The notes below the pieces were generated by a model. It ran no database searches. It had not been told where the DNA came from and was given only the letters and a program-made list of their open reading frames with translations. 64,000 nt of DNA from Chenopodium formosanum. Lineage: Eukaryota > Streptophyta > Magnoliopsida > Caryophyllales > Amaranthaceae. Numbering within the stretch: the stretch's first letter is position 1; the number at the start of each line of letters is the position of its first letter. Position numbers and translations under genes: made by a program. The stretch is taken from contig CM044862.1 in NCBI GenBank assembly GCA_024500155.1, positions 48,432,001 through 48,496,000 of the forward strand, in the 5' to 3' direction. Shown here piece by piece: positions 22,090 to 34,628 of the stretch.

Positions 22090-25000
22090 TTATGTAATCA
22101 TTTCAGTATATGTAAGGCCTGTGCCTCCAGGCAGAGATGCATTTTTGCTAAAAAATTCAGTTAAAGTAGTTTTGCACCTCTTTTCATTTCCAATGACTGA
22201 ATCAAGCTGTTCATGAGCCCTCATGTAAACAGTTTGCATATTTGGCATGTGCACAGGTAACAACATGACTGAAGGGGTCATCTCAAACAAATCAAACCCA
22301 AATATTCTCCAGGCTTCCTCACATGGAGAAACCCATCTACCAACCTGAAAATTCTCAATCTCATCTACACCTTCATTGCCTTCTCCAGCAACATTAAAAG
22401 AAACACGGTCATGACCCTTATAGACATACTTATACAAATATTTCACTGCTTGAATAGTAGAGCACACCTCAACATTTAAATGGCAATCAAATAATAAAGA
22501 TAGATATGGATTATATAGGATAACCCATCGATTATCAAGATTAGCACCACGAATCCTAACATGTTCTCCTGTGTTTCGCCTTCTATATAATGGATAACCA
22601 TCCTCATTAGTAGTAGTTTCTTCTACATATGACTTTGGATAATTATATTTACAAGCAAATTCATCCTTACCTTTCTTTTTCATGCACCCACACTTTGGAT
22701 TTAAGCCACCACAAGGGCCATGCATCATGTGCTTGAGTATAATTTTGCGCAACTAAGGAGAATCAGTAGAAGGTATTTCTGCACTAACAAATGTATCATA
22801 ATCTGTAGGACCAGTAAGCTTGTACCCATGATCTAAGATAATAAGAAAATGAGCATGTGGGAGACCTCTTTTTTGGAACTCTACAACATACACCATAGCC
22901 ACAACCTTTCCAAAAACTTGCTCTTCTGTGATTTGCTTTTTCAAAGCAATTAATTTACTTCTGAATACACGAGCAACAACATCTGGACGATCAGCTCCAG
23001 TTTCAGTGTCAGCAAGTTCAGCTGTTATCTCTGGCCAGTTAGCGTTACATGTCATAGTAACAAAAAGATCAGGCTTGCCAAACCGCTGAACAAGTGCCAT
23101 AGCATTTAAATAGCGTTTTTTCATATCACGGGGCCCACCAATGAAAGAAGGTGGCAAAATAACTCGTCGGCCAATATTGTTTGCACTTTTCTCTCCATCA
23201 TCAACAGTGTCTAGGATACCCTGATACATATCTGCTCTGATTGTTTGCTGATTCCTTCTAAAAAAATCAAGTCTAGTATTTTCAATCTTCACATACATAT
23301 CAACAATGTACTGTTGGAAACAGCGACCTCCAAGAAGAAGCATGTTCCCTGGCCTGATCTGCAACTTATAAGCATAATATTCTCTAGCAGAAATATGCCT
23401 GTTAGAGGTGCCTGAACAGTCTGCTGAACCTGTATGTCAAAAAAGACGCCACATTAGTTAAGTTATAAATTAATGCACATATGAGAGCTAAATGAACTAA
23501 ATTAACAACGTGCAACTGAAAACCTACGTTTAGCCTCTTGTTCTAGTAAACTATCTTCTGAATGAACGACACATGAAGAAACAGGACTAACGTCCATTAA
23601 AGCCTTCTTTTGTGTACTTTTATAAGTTTTTCTCAAACCCTGAGTCCAGCCACAGTCACCATATGGGAAGAGCAGAGGGTACTGCAATTGGTCATAGCAT
23701 CCATAATAATGACATATTCGATGCTTCCTAGTAGACTTCCCTGATACAATTATATGCGGACCACTATAATCGCTTGATGACATGCTATCTGGCCATATAG
23801 CAGCAACCTCATCAGTGGAAGGTGCATTATACACTCGCTGGTCTAACACTGTGCTTTGACTAATGACAATCTGTGTACTATGGGTAACAGTAAGATCTCG
23901 CAATGACCTGAAGAATCGAGCATACAGATTTATACTTGTAACGCGCATAAGTATGTCTACTATGTCTCTCCTAACTTCAGGGAACACTTTTGATCTATTC
24001 ACAGCTTCAAACTGTGCATCATAGAAGTAAAGCTGCAAGTACTTAGGCTGTTCATTTCCAGGAAGTAAATCAGGCAAATTGTGATAGATCTGCCCATGCA
24101 GCAAAAAGACATAAATTCCCTTTTCAGTCTTTGCATTATAATCACCTCCAAGTGAGCAAAATGCAAACAAACTATTGTACATGCGAACATATTGTCTAAA
24201 GTGCAATGCATCCTCGTCTTGAGATGTAAAGAGTCGATGAAGTTCAGGAGGAAAATCGTTTGAAGCAATCTTAATACTTCCATTCCCGCAACAAAAATGG
24301 AGCCATTCATATTGAAATTTCTTAGCTCCGCATTTAAGACAGACATGAGGAGCCTCCATCTGTAACGGAGCTGTTGGAAGTGGCTGGCCAATTGCAGCAA
24401 GTGGTTCTTCTGGAAGCAATATTTAAAAATCAACAACTGGCTAACTCAAATAGTATATACTAATCAAATAAAGAATGAACTAATATGCATACTCTTCTTT
24501 TTTAGAGCAGGTGTCTTCTTTTTGGCTTCCTTAGGCTGTCCTAGTTTAGCTTGATTTCTAAGTGCACCCTGCGCACTGCTCTCTCCAACCTCACTAATGT
24601 CACAAATACAAACACAACAATAAGACAAAGAACATGTAAATTCTATTAGCTAATATTAATAGTTAATGGAAAATGACAACCTTACAGAGTCCATTAATGA
24701 TAATCCATTTATTGGCTCTAAGTAAGTAACAACAACAATTGCTCCTTCTATAATAAAAAACCTGACACTGTCAAACAAACCACAGTACAAATCTCATCTA
24801 TAAACTTACACAATCAAACAAAGATACTTACTTGCTTTCCTTGGAGAAGATTGTTTAACTTCCTGTCCTGAAACTGTTTTTTTCTTCTTCTTAGTATTAG
24901 TACACGCTTTCCTCATAATATTGTCAGCCACCTGATTATCCCCATTGATTGCTCCCTCTATAACATTGTAAATCATAGGTTAGCAATGACCAAACAGATA

Positions 25001-25325
25001 ACACTTAAGCAAAAACAATGCCAGATAAAAAATCTCACTGGATTTCCTTGAATTAGGCTGCTTAGGAGCTGCATTGGCATTTATCTTTTTCTTGCCATTG
25101 TTCATGCGTGCCTTCTTTGCATTGTTGTCAACCACCTGACCATCTCTAACAATAATAAACATGTTACTGTAATTTAGTGCTGAACCATTTCACATATAAA
25201 GCTACAAACTTAATAACTCAGCCCAACCTGATTCCACTTAGTTCTGAAAGAGCATCAATTGCAAGTGAGCGTTTGCTAGCACGTTGCCTTACGTAAGTCC
25301 CATAACTTTTAGCTTTTTCTGTCAT
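22090..25325 (-). pseudogene. Helitron Rep (HUH nuclease) gene, stop-interrupted and lacking the helicase
   Basis: Traced exons, minus strand: 25228-25325, 25039-25145, 24832-24957, 24681-24747, 24493-24593, 23528-24409, 22090-23429; phases agree. The N-terminal exons are lysine-rich and short. Exon 23528-24409 carries the Helitron-type zinc finger (VCLKCGAKKF...HFCCGNG). The last exon carries the Helitron_like_N / Rep region, with IRPGNMLLLGGRCFQQ, the HUH motif in GLPHAHFLIIL (22846-22866) and the twin-tyrosine motif YLYKYVYKG (near 22414-22441), the residues that nick and join DNA in rolling-circle transposition. TAG at 22753-22755 interrupts the frame. Reading ends at 22090 (GLTYTEM, then a stop) just where the link to the Pif1-like helicase should follow. 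Family members run to roughly 1400 residues or more; here about 900 codons remain. Confidence 0.88.
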
Positions 25326-25850
25326 ATATTTTTAAAGCATTTTAGAAATAATCAGATACAGGACTATTTAAATTCTTACAGAAAAGTTCTATGTAATCTG
25401 TGTTTTTTTTAAAGGCTAAATTAAGGCCAAAATCATACCCATGAAATAATAAACTGAGTCAACAACTTGAATTGAAACAAATTAATGTTTGCCCGTATTC
25501 TGCAAGGCTTGCAAAATTCAAAAGAAATAAGAATGCATAAATAAAAGAACAGCAACTAATATGTACAACATGATAATAATGAAAGAATACAGCAAGATAT
25601 ATAAAAGAGAGAACCAACATAGATAATTCCATTCAATTAAAGCAACACTGCATTGCATACAAAGACACTGTCTTAAACCATAAGATTACATCCCATTAGC
25701 TAACACTACAAAGAAAGGCAAAAGCAAGCTGGGATGACTTAGCAATACAATTTCCACACAAAAAACAACACATTATGCCAACCTAACATAGACTCTTAGA
25801 TTAAGTACTACAAATTCCCAGCTGACTTACAAGTTTCAATCCAAGCTAAT
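25326..25850. other. Spacer between dsRBD-like gene and Rep gene of element A
   Basis: 525 bp, AT-rich, no ORF. It must contain the 3' end of the dsRBD-like transcript and the start of the Rep transcript, unless both are co-transcribed. Confidence 0.45.
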
Positions 25851-26831
25851 CTAAATCTTCCTACGCTTAAACACAGTTTCCAAGTCATTTGGAACTGGAA
25901 CAAATAAGCCATCAGGTATTGGAGTAGAGCGTGCAGCAGCATGCTGACCAAATGAAGAAGAAGCCTTTGGCTTGGCAGGGGTTGCTGGAGGTAAGGCAGG
26001 AGTTGGGATCCTATGATAGCTTGACTGAGGCGTGAGGCAGTCACTTCCACCAACATAAGGAGCTAAATGCAGCTCTCCTTGCTTTCCAAGTGCATGTTCC
26101 CTCACTGACATATAACTCTCCCTAGCCAATGCACACTTAATACCAGAGTAAACCCCTTTTCCATAATTAAGATCAATTATGTCGACATTGTAGCGAATGC
26201 GCAAGACCTTAACAGCCCGCTTAGCAGCATCTTGCTTTACTTCCTTGCAAGTACTGGACAAAGCACTATAAACACATTCCAAACCAACATTGTCACCAAA
26301 AAACACTGTCAGCCATGACACCCACTTTCCTGCAGAAAGTTCAGCAACCTCCACACCAGAAACCCTTGATTTAGTTGCAACAACCAAAACACGCAGCACA
26401 TCTATGTAGTCAATGCATATGCACTTATCTCCAGTAAGCTTGGCTGGCGGAACAGGCCACTTAGCCACACCCTTTGGCAAAGGCTTATTCAGCAAGTTCA
26501 ATGCAATGCGCTTCATGTCATAAAGAAAAGCACATAAATCAAGCCTATACATAGCATCAGCAGTTAAATCATGAATCAGCAACCCGTAGTCTGCTCGTAA
26601 AAAACGAATAGCTTGTTCAGCAGCATTTTCACGGGAAGCATCCAAGGTCAGAGCAGAGCCACCCTCAAACGTATAAGGGGAGAGAATACAACCAGTCACA
26701 ATAGAAAGTTCAACAGCATTCCCAGATTCACCAGTTAAACGGTAAACAGGTGATGCTAGCTTTAAGAAATCAATAACCTGATTCAACAAGCATTGAAAAG
26801 AAATGGCAACTTTCAATGGCTCTGTCCCCAT
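25851..26831 (-). CDS. Protein with two dsRBD-like modules, Helitron-linked (copy A)
   Basis: 326 residues, single coding exon, intact. The start at 26831 is preceded by the acceptor CCACAG|GTT, so an intron ends three bases before the ATG. Residues 11-88 and 142-222 each follow an alpha-beta-beta-beta-alpha pattern that ends in an Ala/Lys/Glu helix (SRENAAEQAIRFL and EVKQDAAKRAVKVL), as in double-stranded-RNA-binding domains. A helical link joins them (MYRLDLCAFLYDMKRIAL). The tail is Pro/Ala-rich (PTPALPPATPAKPK) and ends in LETVFKRRKI, a basic motif that could serve nuclear import. The protein is clearly homologous to the product at 61371-62360. Both lie upstream of a Helitron Rep gene in the same orientation. 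The dsRBD call is by pattern only; binding to RNA or to DNA is not shown. Confidence 0.75.
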   Translation of the reverse strand: MGTEPLKVAISFQCLLNQVIDFLKLASPVYRLTGESGNAVELSIVTGCILSPYTFEGGSALTLDASRENAAEQAIRFLRADYGLLIHDLTADAMYRLDLCAFLYDMKRIALNLLNKPLPKGVAKWPVPPAKLTGDKCICIDYIDVLRVLVVATKSRVSGVEVAELSAGKWVSWLTVFFGDNVGLECVYSALSSTCKEVKQDAAKRAVKVLRIRYNVDIIDLNYGKGVYSGIKCALARESYMSVREHALGKQGELHLAPYVGGSDCLTPQSSYHRIPTPALPPATPAKPKASSSFGQHAAARSTPIPDGLFVPVPNDLETVFKRRKI

Positions 26832-28863
26832 AACCTGTGGCCATGATCAATGTATACCATCAGAAGCTAAGCAGCCACAAAACATCACCTAAGCAACTTA
26901 TAACCCTTAGAAATGCTCTAATGTACACACATAGCTTCATTATATAAACCCGACCACACCCTTAACAAATAATCCTTATGGTAACCACACATGCATACCT
27001 ACTAACAGCAATCAAACTAACATCTCATAGCACTATAAGAACATAGAAAACAAAAACCCTAAAACAAATCAAGATATACTGTAACACAATCACACCTTAT
27101 TCAGATTAATCTAAATAGCAACACAAATAAGAAAGCATAAGCACATACAGCAGGTTCTGAAGCACCAAAAACTGCCACCTTAGATGCTGAATACCTACAT
27201 AAACAACCAAAAACAACAAAGAACAAATTAACCAAATATCCTTTAAGCAACCCAGAATATAAGCAAAACAATATATTACAACATAGCAAAACAAAGCAAT
27301 GACCATAATCAGAACCTAAAAAAAAAAAAACAAAAAAATTAAAAATTTAAAAAAACAAAAACAATAATCAACCCAACAAAATTATTTACATAAAACCAAC
27401 AAAATTATTTGCATAATATATACCAACAAATATGCACTATAACAATATTATTAATTCAAAAGATCAAGACTAAGCAATTATCAAAATAATGCTAATCTAA
27501 ACAATAATCAAATCATCATCTGATATAATAACAAATAGAAGCATCAAAACCAGATATAAATTTGTCCATCCATAAACCCCTTAAATTCATAAACAAAAAT
27601 AATCAAAAGTCCATATTGCAAGTTCAATCAGTACAAGCTTTGGTTATCAATGAATTTGTTCTTTGAAAGTCAATAATTTGAGCCCAATTTTAATGTGATA
27701 TCAGAGCAGTACATCAAGAGGTAATACAATATTGTTTCTGTACAATGCTGTGCAATTTAAGTCAAATTAGTGAACATTGTATAGCATAATAATTGAAAAT
27801 AATCTAATATGTTCTTACCAAATTTTTATATTTTCCTTTCACCCCCCGTTTTTTCCCCCTTTTTCTTGCCTTTGTTTTGATAATTAGTCACCATAACATA
27901 AGTGGCTTTTATACATGGCAACACCACAGCATAAGATCAAGTAGCATGCGAAGACACCTGGAAATCCACTGAATAATAACTTGGGAGATGCAACCCACCT
28001 TAATATCTAGATTATAGCCGAATAACCACTGGATAAGCAACTGCACCTTACTTGGAACTCCCAAAAACAATCTCTTTCTGCACCTCATCTTATTATCCAG
28101 ATAATAGCCAAATAACCACAATATAATGGGCTACATTACTTATTATCTACACCCCTTTTACAATGGAACTTTTTTTTGAAACCAAAGACATACATAATAC
28201 AAATTCATCAGTAGTACATAATACAAATATTCTAGTATCAATCCAATATTCTGTACAAAGTCATTAGCAATCCTCTAACAGCAATGTTAAATGACATGCA
28301 ATAAGAAATTCTCATGCTAATCAAAATATTTAAATTATACACTATACAAGCAATATTATATAATTATGCATCAAAAACAAACATAATGAGATAATAATGA
28401 GATGAAGATTCTCTAACAGCAATGTTAAATGACATACAATCAATGTGTAAATCATTTTATACATTGACAAGCAAACCCAACATCAAACCCAATATTTTTA
28501 TGCAATTTGATTCAAGATTACAAGCAAAACCAAAATCATAAGTACACAAAACATATCAAGAAAATCAGTAGCTTTCTCTATGCACTAATCCTAAGCTAAA
28601 CTTGATTGTCTTCATAAAACCACGTGTAAACATCTTCAATCTACCACCTCTTCAACTTGTCACCACACGTGTACCTCCATCACCTGCCAGCACACCAAAA
28701 AGAATTATTTTTTTGTAAAGAAAGAAGCAGCAAGAAAGCAAGAGGGCAAAAAAGGAAGAGAACCATTGCAGCAGAACAAAAAAAAAAATGTGACAGGGGC
28801 AAATCCGTCCTCACACTGTTCATAAGGAAAATCCTAAAAGCAAAAATTCCCCACCCCAATTTG
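26832..28863 (-). other. Leader and intron region of the copy A dsRBD-like gene
   Basis: About 2 kb, AT-rich, without convincing coding sequence on either strand. The intron acceptor at 26835 shows that the 5' UTR is spliced; the donor is not identified. 27841-27870 is a short pyrimidine-rich patch. Confidence 0.5.
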
Positions 28864-28877
28864 GCTTTTATAAAGGG
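28864..28877 (-). promoter_or_regulatory. Probable TATA box for the copy A dsRBD-like gene
   Basis: On the minus strand this reads CCCTTTATAAAAGCC, a good plant TATA match, about 2 kb upstream of the start codon. A spliced leader would bridge the distance. It corresponds in role to the TATA box at 60435-60448 of copy B. Confidence 0.45.
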
Positions 28878-28914
28878 TTATGGATTTTGGTTGACAACAA
28901 ATTATAACATATAC

Positions 28915-29297
28915 CAAGGTCCAATTTGGCAAAATAGTGGTAGCGGGTAGCTTTTAACGGTTGAGCAGTGGGTATTGTTAAGTTAGCAAGTAGCAGTCAA
29001 TTAGTAGTCGGTAACGGGTGATAGTATGAGTGTTTGGCAAAAGTAGTCGTTGCAATACTAAAATATATTAAAATTCATATAAATATTGTTTAAAAAGTAA
29101 TAAAAATTTGTCAAACGCTACCTGCTACTTCTAAACGCTACTATTTTTAACATTTGAGAAAAGTTACTTAAACGCTACCTCTATCGCTAACCGCTACCAG
29201 AATCGCTACTTTGCCAAACATTATTTTTTTTTTCTAGTAGTGTTTTGACTGGTCAAAACGCTAGGCGGTACCTCTAACGCTACCACCAAACAGGGCT
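28915..29297. mobile_element. hAT-like MITE
   Basis: About 380 bp with ends that pair as imperfect inverted repeats: TTTGGCAAAATAGTGGTAGC on the left and, inverted, GTTTGGTGGTAGCG on the right, with GAGCCCTGTTTGG-type terminal bases that are typical of plant hAT MITEs. The interior has several GCTACC / GGTAGC repeats in both directions. No transposase. The target duplication is not resolved. Confidence 0.55.
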
Positions 29298-29299
29298 CA

Positions 29300-29496
29300 A
29301 GTAGATTAAGAACGAGAAAATACTCCCAAAGAGAAATTGGAGAAACTAATTAAATATGGAGGTAGTTGGGTGGGTGAAAGAATAAAAAATGGTAAAAACA
29401 AATGAATCAAATAGTTAAGCAAATGAATTAAATACTAGTATGAAATTAATAAAATATGATATATTGGGTCCACTAGTTAAGCAAATGAATTAAATA
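29300..29496. mobile_element. Left part of a split MITE (right part near 59147-59228)
   Basis: 29300-29496 resembles the first part of the intact copy at 59268-59553, including the shared phrase TTGGGTCCACTAGTT. The matching remainder (CTTCCAAATAAGAAAATGAAAC...) appears at 59147-59228. The two parts were separated by the MULE-like MITE that starts at 29497 and ends at 59137. They are joined by its 9-bp duplication AATTAAATA (29488-29496 and 59138-59146). Confidence 0.7.
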
Positions 29497-31217
29497 GGAA
29501 ATTTTATGTAGAATTACCCTACGGATAGGGCCATTTGTGGACAACTACTTGTAGACACCCATTTGTGTCTCATCAAAATCAAACCCAGTTATGAATATCT
29601 TTCGCATCGAATCATAATCGAATAAAGTGAAGTGTGAAAAGTCTAATGTTGTGGTTAATTTTTATTAAAAACCCTTCTTTCTATTTTCGAAAACCTGCTC
29701 TACTATATAAAAATAGTCAGTCCAGTTTAGTTTGGTCCATGAAAAGGGTCCCATAATGGTGTAGTTGGATGGGGCTCGAAAGAGATTTCCAACGATATAT
29801 TATAAGCCCATTTCCGATGAAAAATGAGGAAATTATGGTCAAAATACTGAACTGGGCCCGGTTTGGTTCTTATATACGACCCAATGATCTAGAGGAGGGC
29901 CTATTATTGATTATCATTCCTAAAGCTATTAGGATTGATTATAGTCTTCTAAAATCATCTAGAAGGTTCTCTTAAATCCTAAAGAAATTAGGATTGATAA
30001 TTATATATATGAGTTTTACTTGGAATAAAATAAGTGTTTTATATGAAAATACGATTTTACCCCTAACATGAATTTAAGACTCAATTTTATCGAGAAGTGG
30101 ATTCCGCGTTGAAAAAGCGTTGAAATATCTTGCACCGCCTGACGACAGGTTCATCGCCTAGCGGACGAGCTCTGTCGTTGGCGGCAGCCGACAGGAGGGT
30201 GTTTTATTCCTTTTCGAACTCTGATTCTTTTCTATCAATTCCGGACTATTTTCTAATAAATAAGGTCCTTGGACCTCCGTTTTTCAATAACCAGAATTCT
30301 CTAATTCTTTTCTCTCTCTAAGCTAAAGCTTATTCTCTCTCTCTCTTTCTAGCCTAGCCTTTTACAAACACAATTCCTCATACATTAGCACTAGACACAG
30401 CTTCCAAGTTCGAAGTTGCCTTCTCCCTAGACGTGAAAGGTTTGATATTTTTGAGGGTTTGGTCCCAAATCTCTATTTCAATTATTTAATTTAAATGTTT
30501 TGTTTATTCTTTTCCTTGAAGTAACTAACGTGTGTTTTTGTTATTAGAAAGAGATAAGAGGCATCGAAGTAAGTAATTTAATTGTTTTAATTGATCTTTT
30601 GATATAGAAATCATGTTTAGGTTATTATTTTGATTCATAGTATCATGTTAGGATGTTTTATTGCTTCCTAGTATCATGTTTAGGGTAATAATTAAGTTTC
30701 TTATACAATTATGATTTCTATGATGCTTCCTATTTCTTTCCTTATATCATGTTAGTATCATGATAGGATTAAAGCTTTGATCTTTAATGTTTAGTGACAT
30801 GATAGGGTTTGTTATAAATCTTGTTAGTATCATGCTTAGGATCTTACTATTAATATTATGCTTTATATTTAAAATGATTATTTTTATTATGGTTATTATT
30901 AATATTATTATGTTGTTTGATATTATTATTATTATTGCTTGATCAACCTTTTATGCATGTTTAAAGGGAATTTGTACTTGTAATCATGCTTAATAAGATA
31001 ATTAATAATCTTGTTTAGGGCTAATATGATTATAATTCAAGTGATCGCCAATAATAGTTTTATTTGTGCATTAATTTTCAACCAACATAGATCAAACAGG
31101 TTTAGCGTAAATCCATTGATTGCATGTTAGTTAGAAAGCGCACATGAATATGAGAAGAATAAAGTAGAGGCCTATTTTATAGGGCGAGTTATTTCTCTTT
31201 AAGATTGGATGTGTACC

Positions 31218-32884
31218 TGATGTGTCTAATTTATATAGTATTTTACCCCCGTCCCTTGGTCATAATTAGTAGTGTTTTTGGCTCTTTAGAGCCACTTTTA
31301 TTACTTATTGGTGTTTTCTAGTGTTTTCGTAGATTTGGTTGACTTTTGCAGGGATTTATGCTTTTGGAGTATTTTTCCCGAGATATTTTGGAGCAATCAC
31401 GAGCATTGGAGAAACATGACCAGAGTTTATAGCCCAGGGCCGGTTAGAGCCATCAAATCGGTGATTGAGGGCTCGGTATAGGTGATACCAGGGCAATTGG
31501 ACCGAATATTCAAGACCGAAAGAGGAAACCCAGATTGGCCCGAAGAATTGGAGCCCAATCGAAGTCCAAATAGTGGCCCAAAATAGCCGCCCGGCCAAAG
31601 AGGCTGGTGCCCGGTGACGCGCCCGGCCGGGCGGGAGAAGCTAAGGCTGGCGCCCGGTGACGCGCCCGGCCGGGCGCGAGATCAGTATTAGGGACAAAAA
31701 GGCGCGCCCGATCGGGCGGTGCCTCACCCGATCGGGCGCGTGTATTTCTTAGTAGACGATTGACGTCGTTTTAATTTGTTTTAGTTTAGGATTTTGTACG
31801 GAGAATAAATATTCCTCCGTAATACGATTTTAGTATCTCTTCTTCTCCTTTTACTCTTTCTTTTACTCTCTTAATTATTCTCTTAGAATTCTTTCTCTCA
31901 ACATTTGTTCTTAATTCTTCCATTAATTCCAGATTACTTTTTGGTAACAATTTCTTCCCTTTAATTTCAGTTATTTTATTTACTCCCTTGATTATACTTT
32001 TATTTATTTATTTGATTAGTTTAGTCATGATGATTTGTGAGTAGTTTAATTTCTAGGGTTTATGGGGATCTAATAAATAATATGAAGGGGTAATTTATTG
32101 TTGTTGATTATCAATGCTAGATTAATTTCCTATTGATTGATTTAATGCTATGTGACTAGATTAGGCCTATCTTTTATGCATGAGTTTGACAATATTGATT
32201 CAAGATTCGAGAGATGAGAATTGATGTTTAGGTCTAGTTTCAATAGGCAGGTTAATTTATAAATGGTTAAGTCGAGATTCGAGAGATGAGATTTAATACC
32301 GGTAAATTAATTGTGTGATTGTAATACGTAGCGAAAGCCCTTTACAATCTGGTTAATTGATGCATTGATGATTGACTATTATTGATTATTGGTATTGCAT
32401 GATAATTTCTTATTGAATTGTTTTAATGTTTTACAATTGCGGCTTGTAAAAGTATAGCAATATTAAATTGATGAATCGAGCAGATGTTAATTTGATATTA
32501 AAGGCTATTTTCAATAAGAACTTAGATCTAGTAAATTGCGAGAGCTTGTTAGATCTATGTTGATTAATAAATTGCGAGAGCCTGTTAATCATGTTATTTA
32601 TGCAATGTCAATGATGGATTACTATGTTTTACCCTGGAGTATTATTTATTGGTGAACCTATGCCCTAGATCCTTTTATATATTGTTTTCTTCCTATTCTC
32701 AACCTTAGTAGTTTAGTTTCTTATTCAAATATAAATATTGGTTACTTAGATAATTTAAATTATAATAATCAATTAGGAGTAAAAAGACTTGTTTCCCTAT
32801 GGAGATCGACCCTACTTCCCTATCTACTTTAGTTAGAGGACTTAGGAATTATTTTTGATTAGGGGATACGACTTTACCCTGTCA
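31218..32884 (+). repeat. 5' LTR of the Athila-like element
   Basis: 1667 bp. It contains a GC-rich block at 31590-31742 with several copies of the palindrome CGCCCGGCCGGGCG / CGCCCGATCGGGCG, a TATA-like TAAATATTCC near 31805, and a long AT-rich R/U5. The block has one more copy of its repeat than the 3' LTR. Confidence 0.9.
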
Positions 32885-33022
32885 AAATTTGGCGCTGTTG
32901 CCGGGGAAACGGATTTATTTTTATTTCTAATTGTTTTTGTAGTCTAGATTATTTCTCTTTTGTCTCAGAGAGCGTTAGTTCTCTGAGACAAATCTCATAT
33001 TTGCTTCTAGTTTTTGTTTATG

Positions 33023-34409
33023 CCCAGGTGTTCCAGATCAGGTTACATCCCATTCGATCCTGAGATCGAACGTTCTTTCCATAGACAAAAAAACTTCTAC
33101 AAGCAAATCCTGGCGGATTCTGGTGATAATAACAATAATCACCGCGATCCTCCAACTGATTCCAGCGATTTAGAGGCATTATCAGACGCAGAATCAGAGA
33201 TGACGGCTCCAAAGAAGCTTAGTGATTATTCACAACCAAAGCTTACGGATTTTCCACATCTCACCCCTACTCCGGCTCTTGATGGGGTTTAATTTGAAAT
33301 TAAACCTCAATTTATAACGATGATAGAGAGGAAGCAATTCAGTGGAGCCAAGGGTGAAGACCCGAATCTTCACATTGTCGACTATTGTCAATATTGCAAC
33401 ACCATCAGGCAAGTCGGGGTCACTCAAGACCAAATCAGGGAGATTCTCTTTCCCTTCTCTTTAACTGGAAAAGCTAAATTGTGGTTCAATGGATTAAATA
33501 GAACTACACTTGGTATAACTGACTGGGAAACTCTTGTTTTGAATTTCTATAACAAGTATTATCCTACAGAGAGAACAGCAGTACTACGGAGTGCGATTCA
33601 GAACTTTGCCCAAGAAGCCGATGAGTCTTTATATGAGGCTTGGGAGAGGTTCAAGGACTTACAAAGAGAATGCCCTCACCATAATCTAGCACAATGGCAG
33701 TTAATCCAAGCCTTTTATAACGGCATTGGAAATTTCTCTAGAATAATTTTAGACTCTGCAGCTAGTGGGAAATTTATGAATCTTAATGTTGATGATGCAG
33801 GTCAGGTTATTGAAGATATGGCGATACACAATTCCCAATATGGAATCCCAGAGGATTTGCTAACAAGGGGAAGCATAGTGTCGATTCTGTATCCTTTTTG
33901 CAAGCTCAACTAACCTCTATTTGCCAAAATTAGATATTCTGAGCACTGCTAATGCAGCCAATGTTTCCGCGATTAATAATAATTCTAATGAGGCTTTTTG
34001 TGAAAATTGTGGTATTGTAGGTCATTGGGAGCAGGATTCCAAGAGTTCCGTGGAGCAAGTTAATGCCTTCCAAGCTTATAGGCAGAATAACCCATACTCT
34101 AACACTTACAATCCTGGGTATCGGAATCATCCATACCTTTCCTACCGGAGCACTAATGTTCAAAATCCACCACCACAAGAACCACAGGCGCCGCAGCAAC
34201 AGCAACAGAAATATTATCATCCCAATGCTAGCCAGAAGAACCAGCCACAACAACCCTCCTCATCTTCTGACCCTTCTTTGGTGGAAATTAGAGCAATGTT
34301 GGCCAATATGCAAAAGCACATGGAGAGCAAAGATGCGACAATTGATCAAATTCTAGCGCATAATAAAATTGTAGATAATCAAATTGCGCAACTCTCCGCT
34401 ACTCTATAA
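33023..34409 (+). pseudogene. gag of the Athila-like element, broken
   Basis: The frame opens at 33023 (MPRCSRSGYIPFDPEIER). TAA at 33290-33292 interrupts it; the same frame continues through the typical capsid region (FSLTGKAKLWFNGL, QAFYNGI) to 33913. A frameshift near 33880 moves the sequence to the frame at 33921-34409, which carries a degenerate zinc knuckle (CENCGIVGHW, last Cys replaced by Ser) and a Pro/Gln-rich tail. A protein like this assembles the particle. This copy cannot make a full gag. Confidence 0.82.
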
Positions 34410-34628
34410 GCCCGCCAACAGGGAGCCCTGCCGGCACAGCCGACTAGACCTACGGATCAAGCATTTGCAATTACTCTACGGAGTGGTTCAAACTATGAAG
34501 GGCCCTCTATGCCCAAAGTTGATGAACCTGTTTTATGAAATAATGCTAATCTTGATTCCATTAAACCAAACAATGTAGTTGATAGCCCTACAGGGCTAAA
34601 GGATAATACTAACATATCTAATTCTACA

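Larger units (their letters stand above)
16984..28914 (-). mobile_element. Large Helitron-like element A (minus strand), 5' end unresolved
   Basis: The 3' end is the hairpin-CTAG at 16984. The interior carries a Helitron Rep gene (22090-25325, minus) and a companion dsRBD-like gene (25851-26831, minus) in the orientation expected from that terminus. Also within it are an acidic ORF, a coiled-coil ORF and a B3-domain gene, which may be cargo or separate neighbours. I could not find a convincing 5' end (TC on the minus strand); it should lie right of the promoter near 28870, a zone broken by MITEs. The Rep gene has lost its helicase part and has an internal stop, so the element is dead or dependent on others. 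That all of 16984-28914 is one element is inference. Confidence 0.5.
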
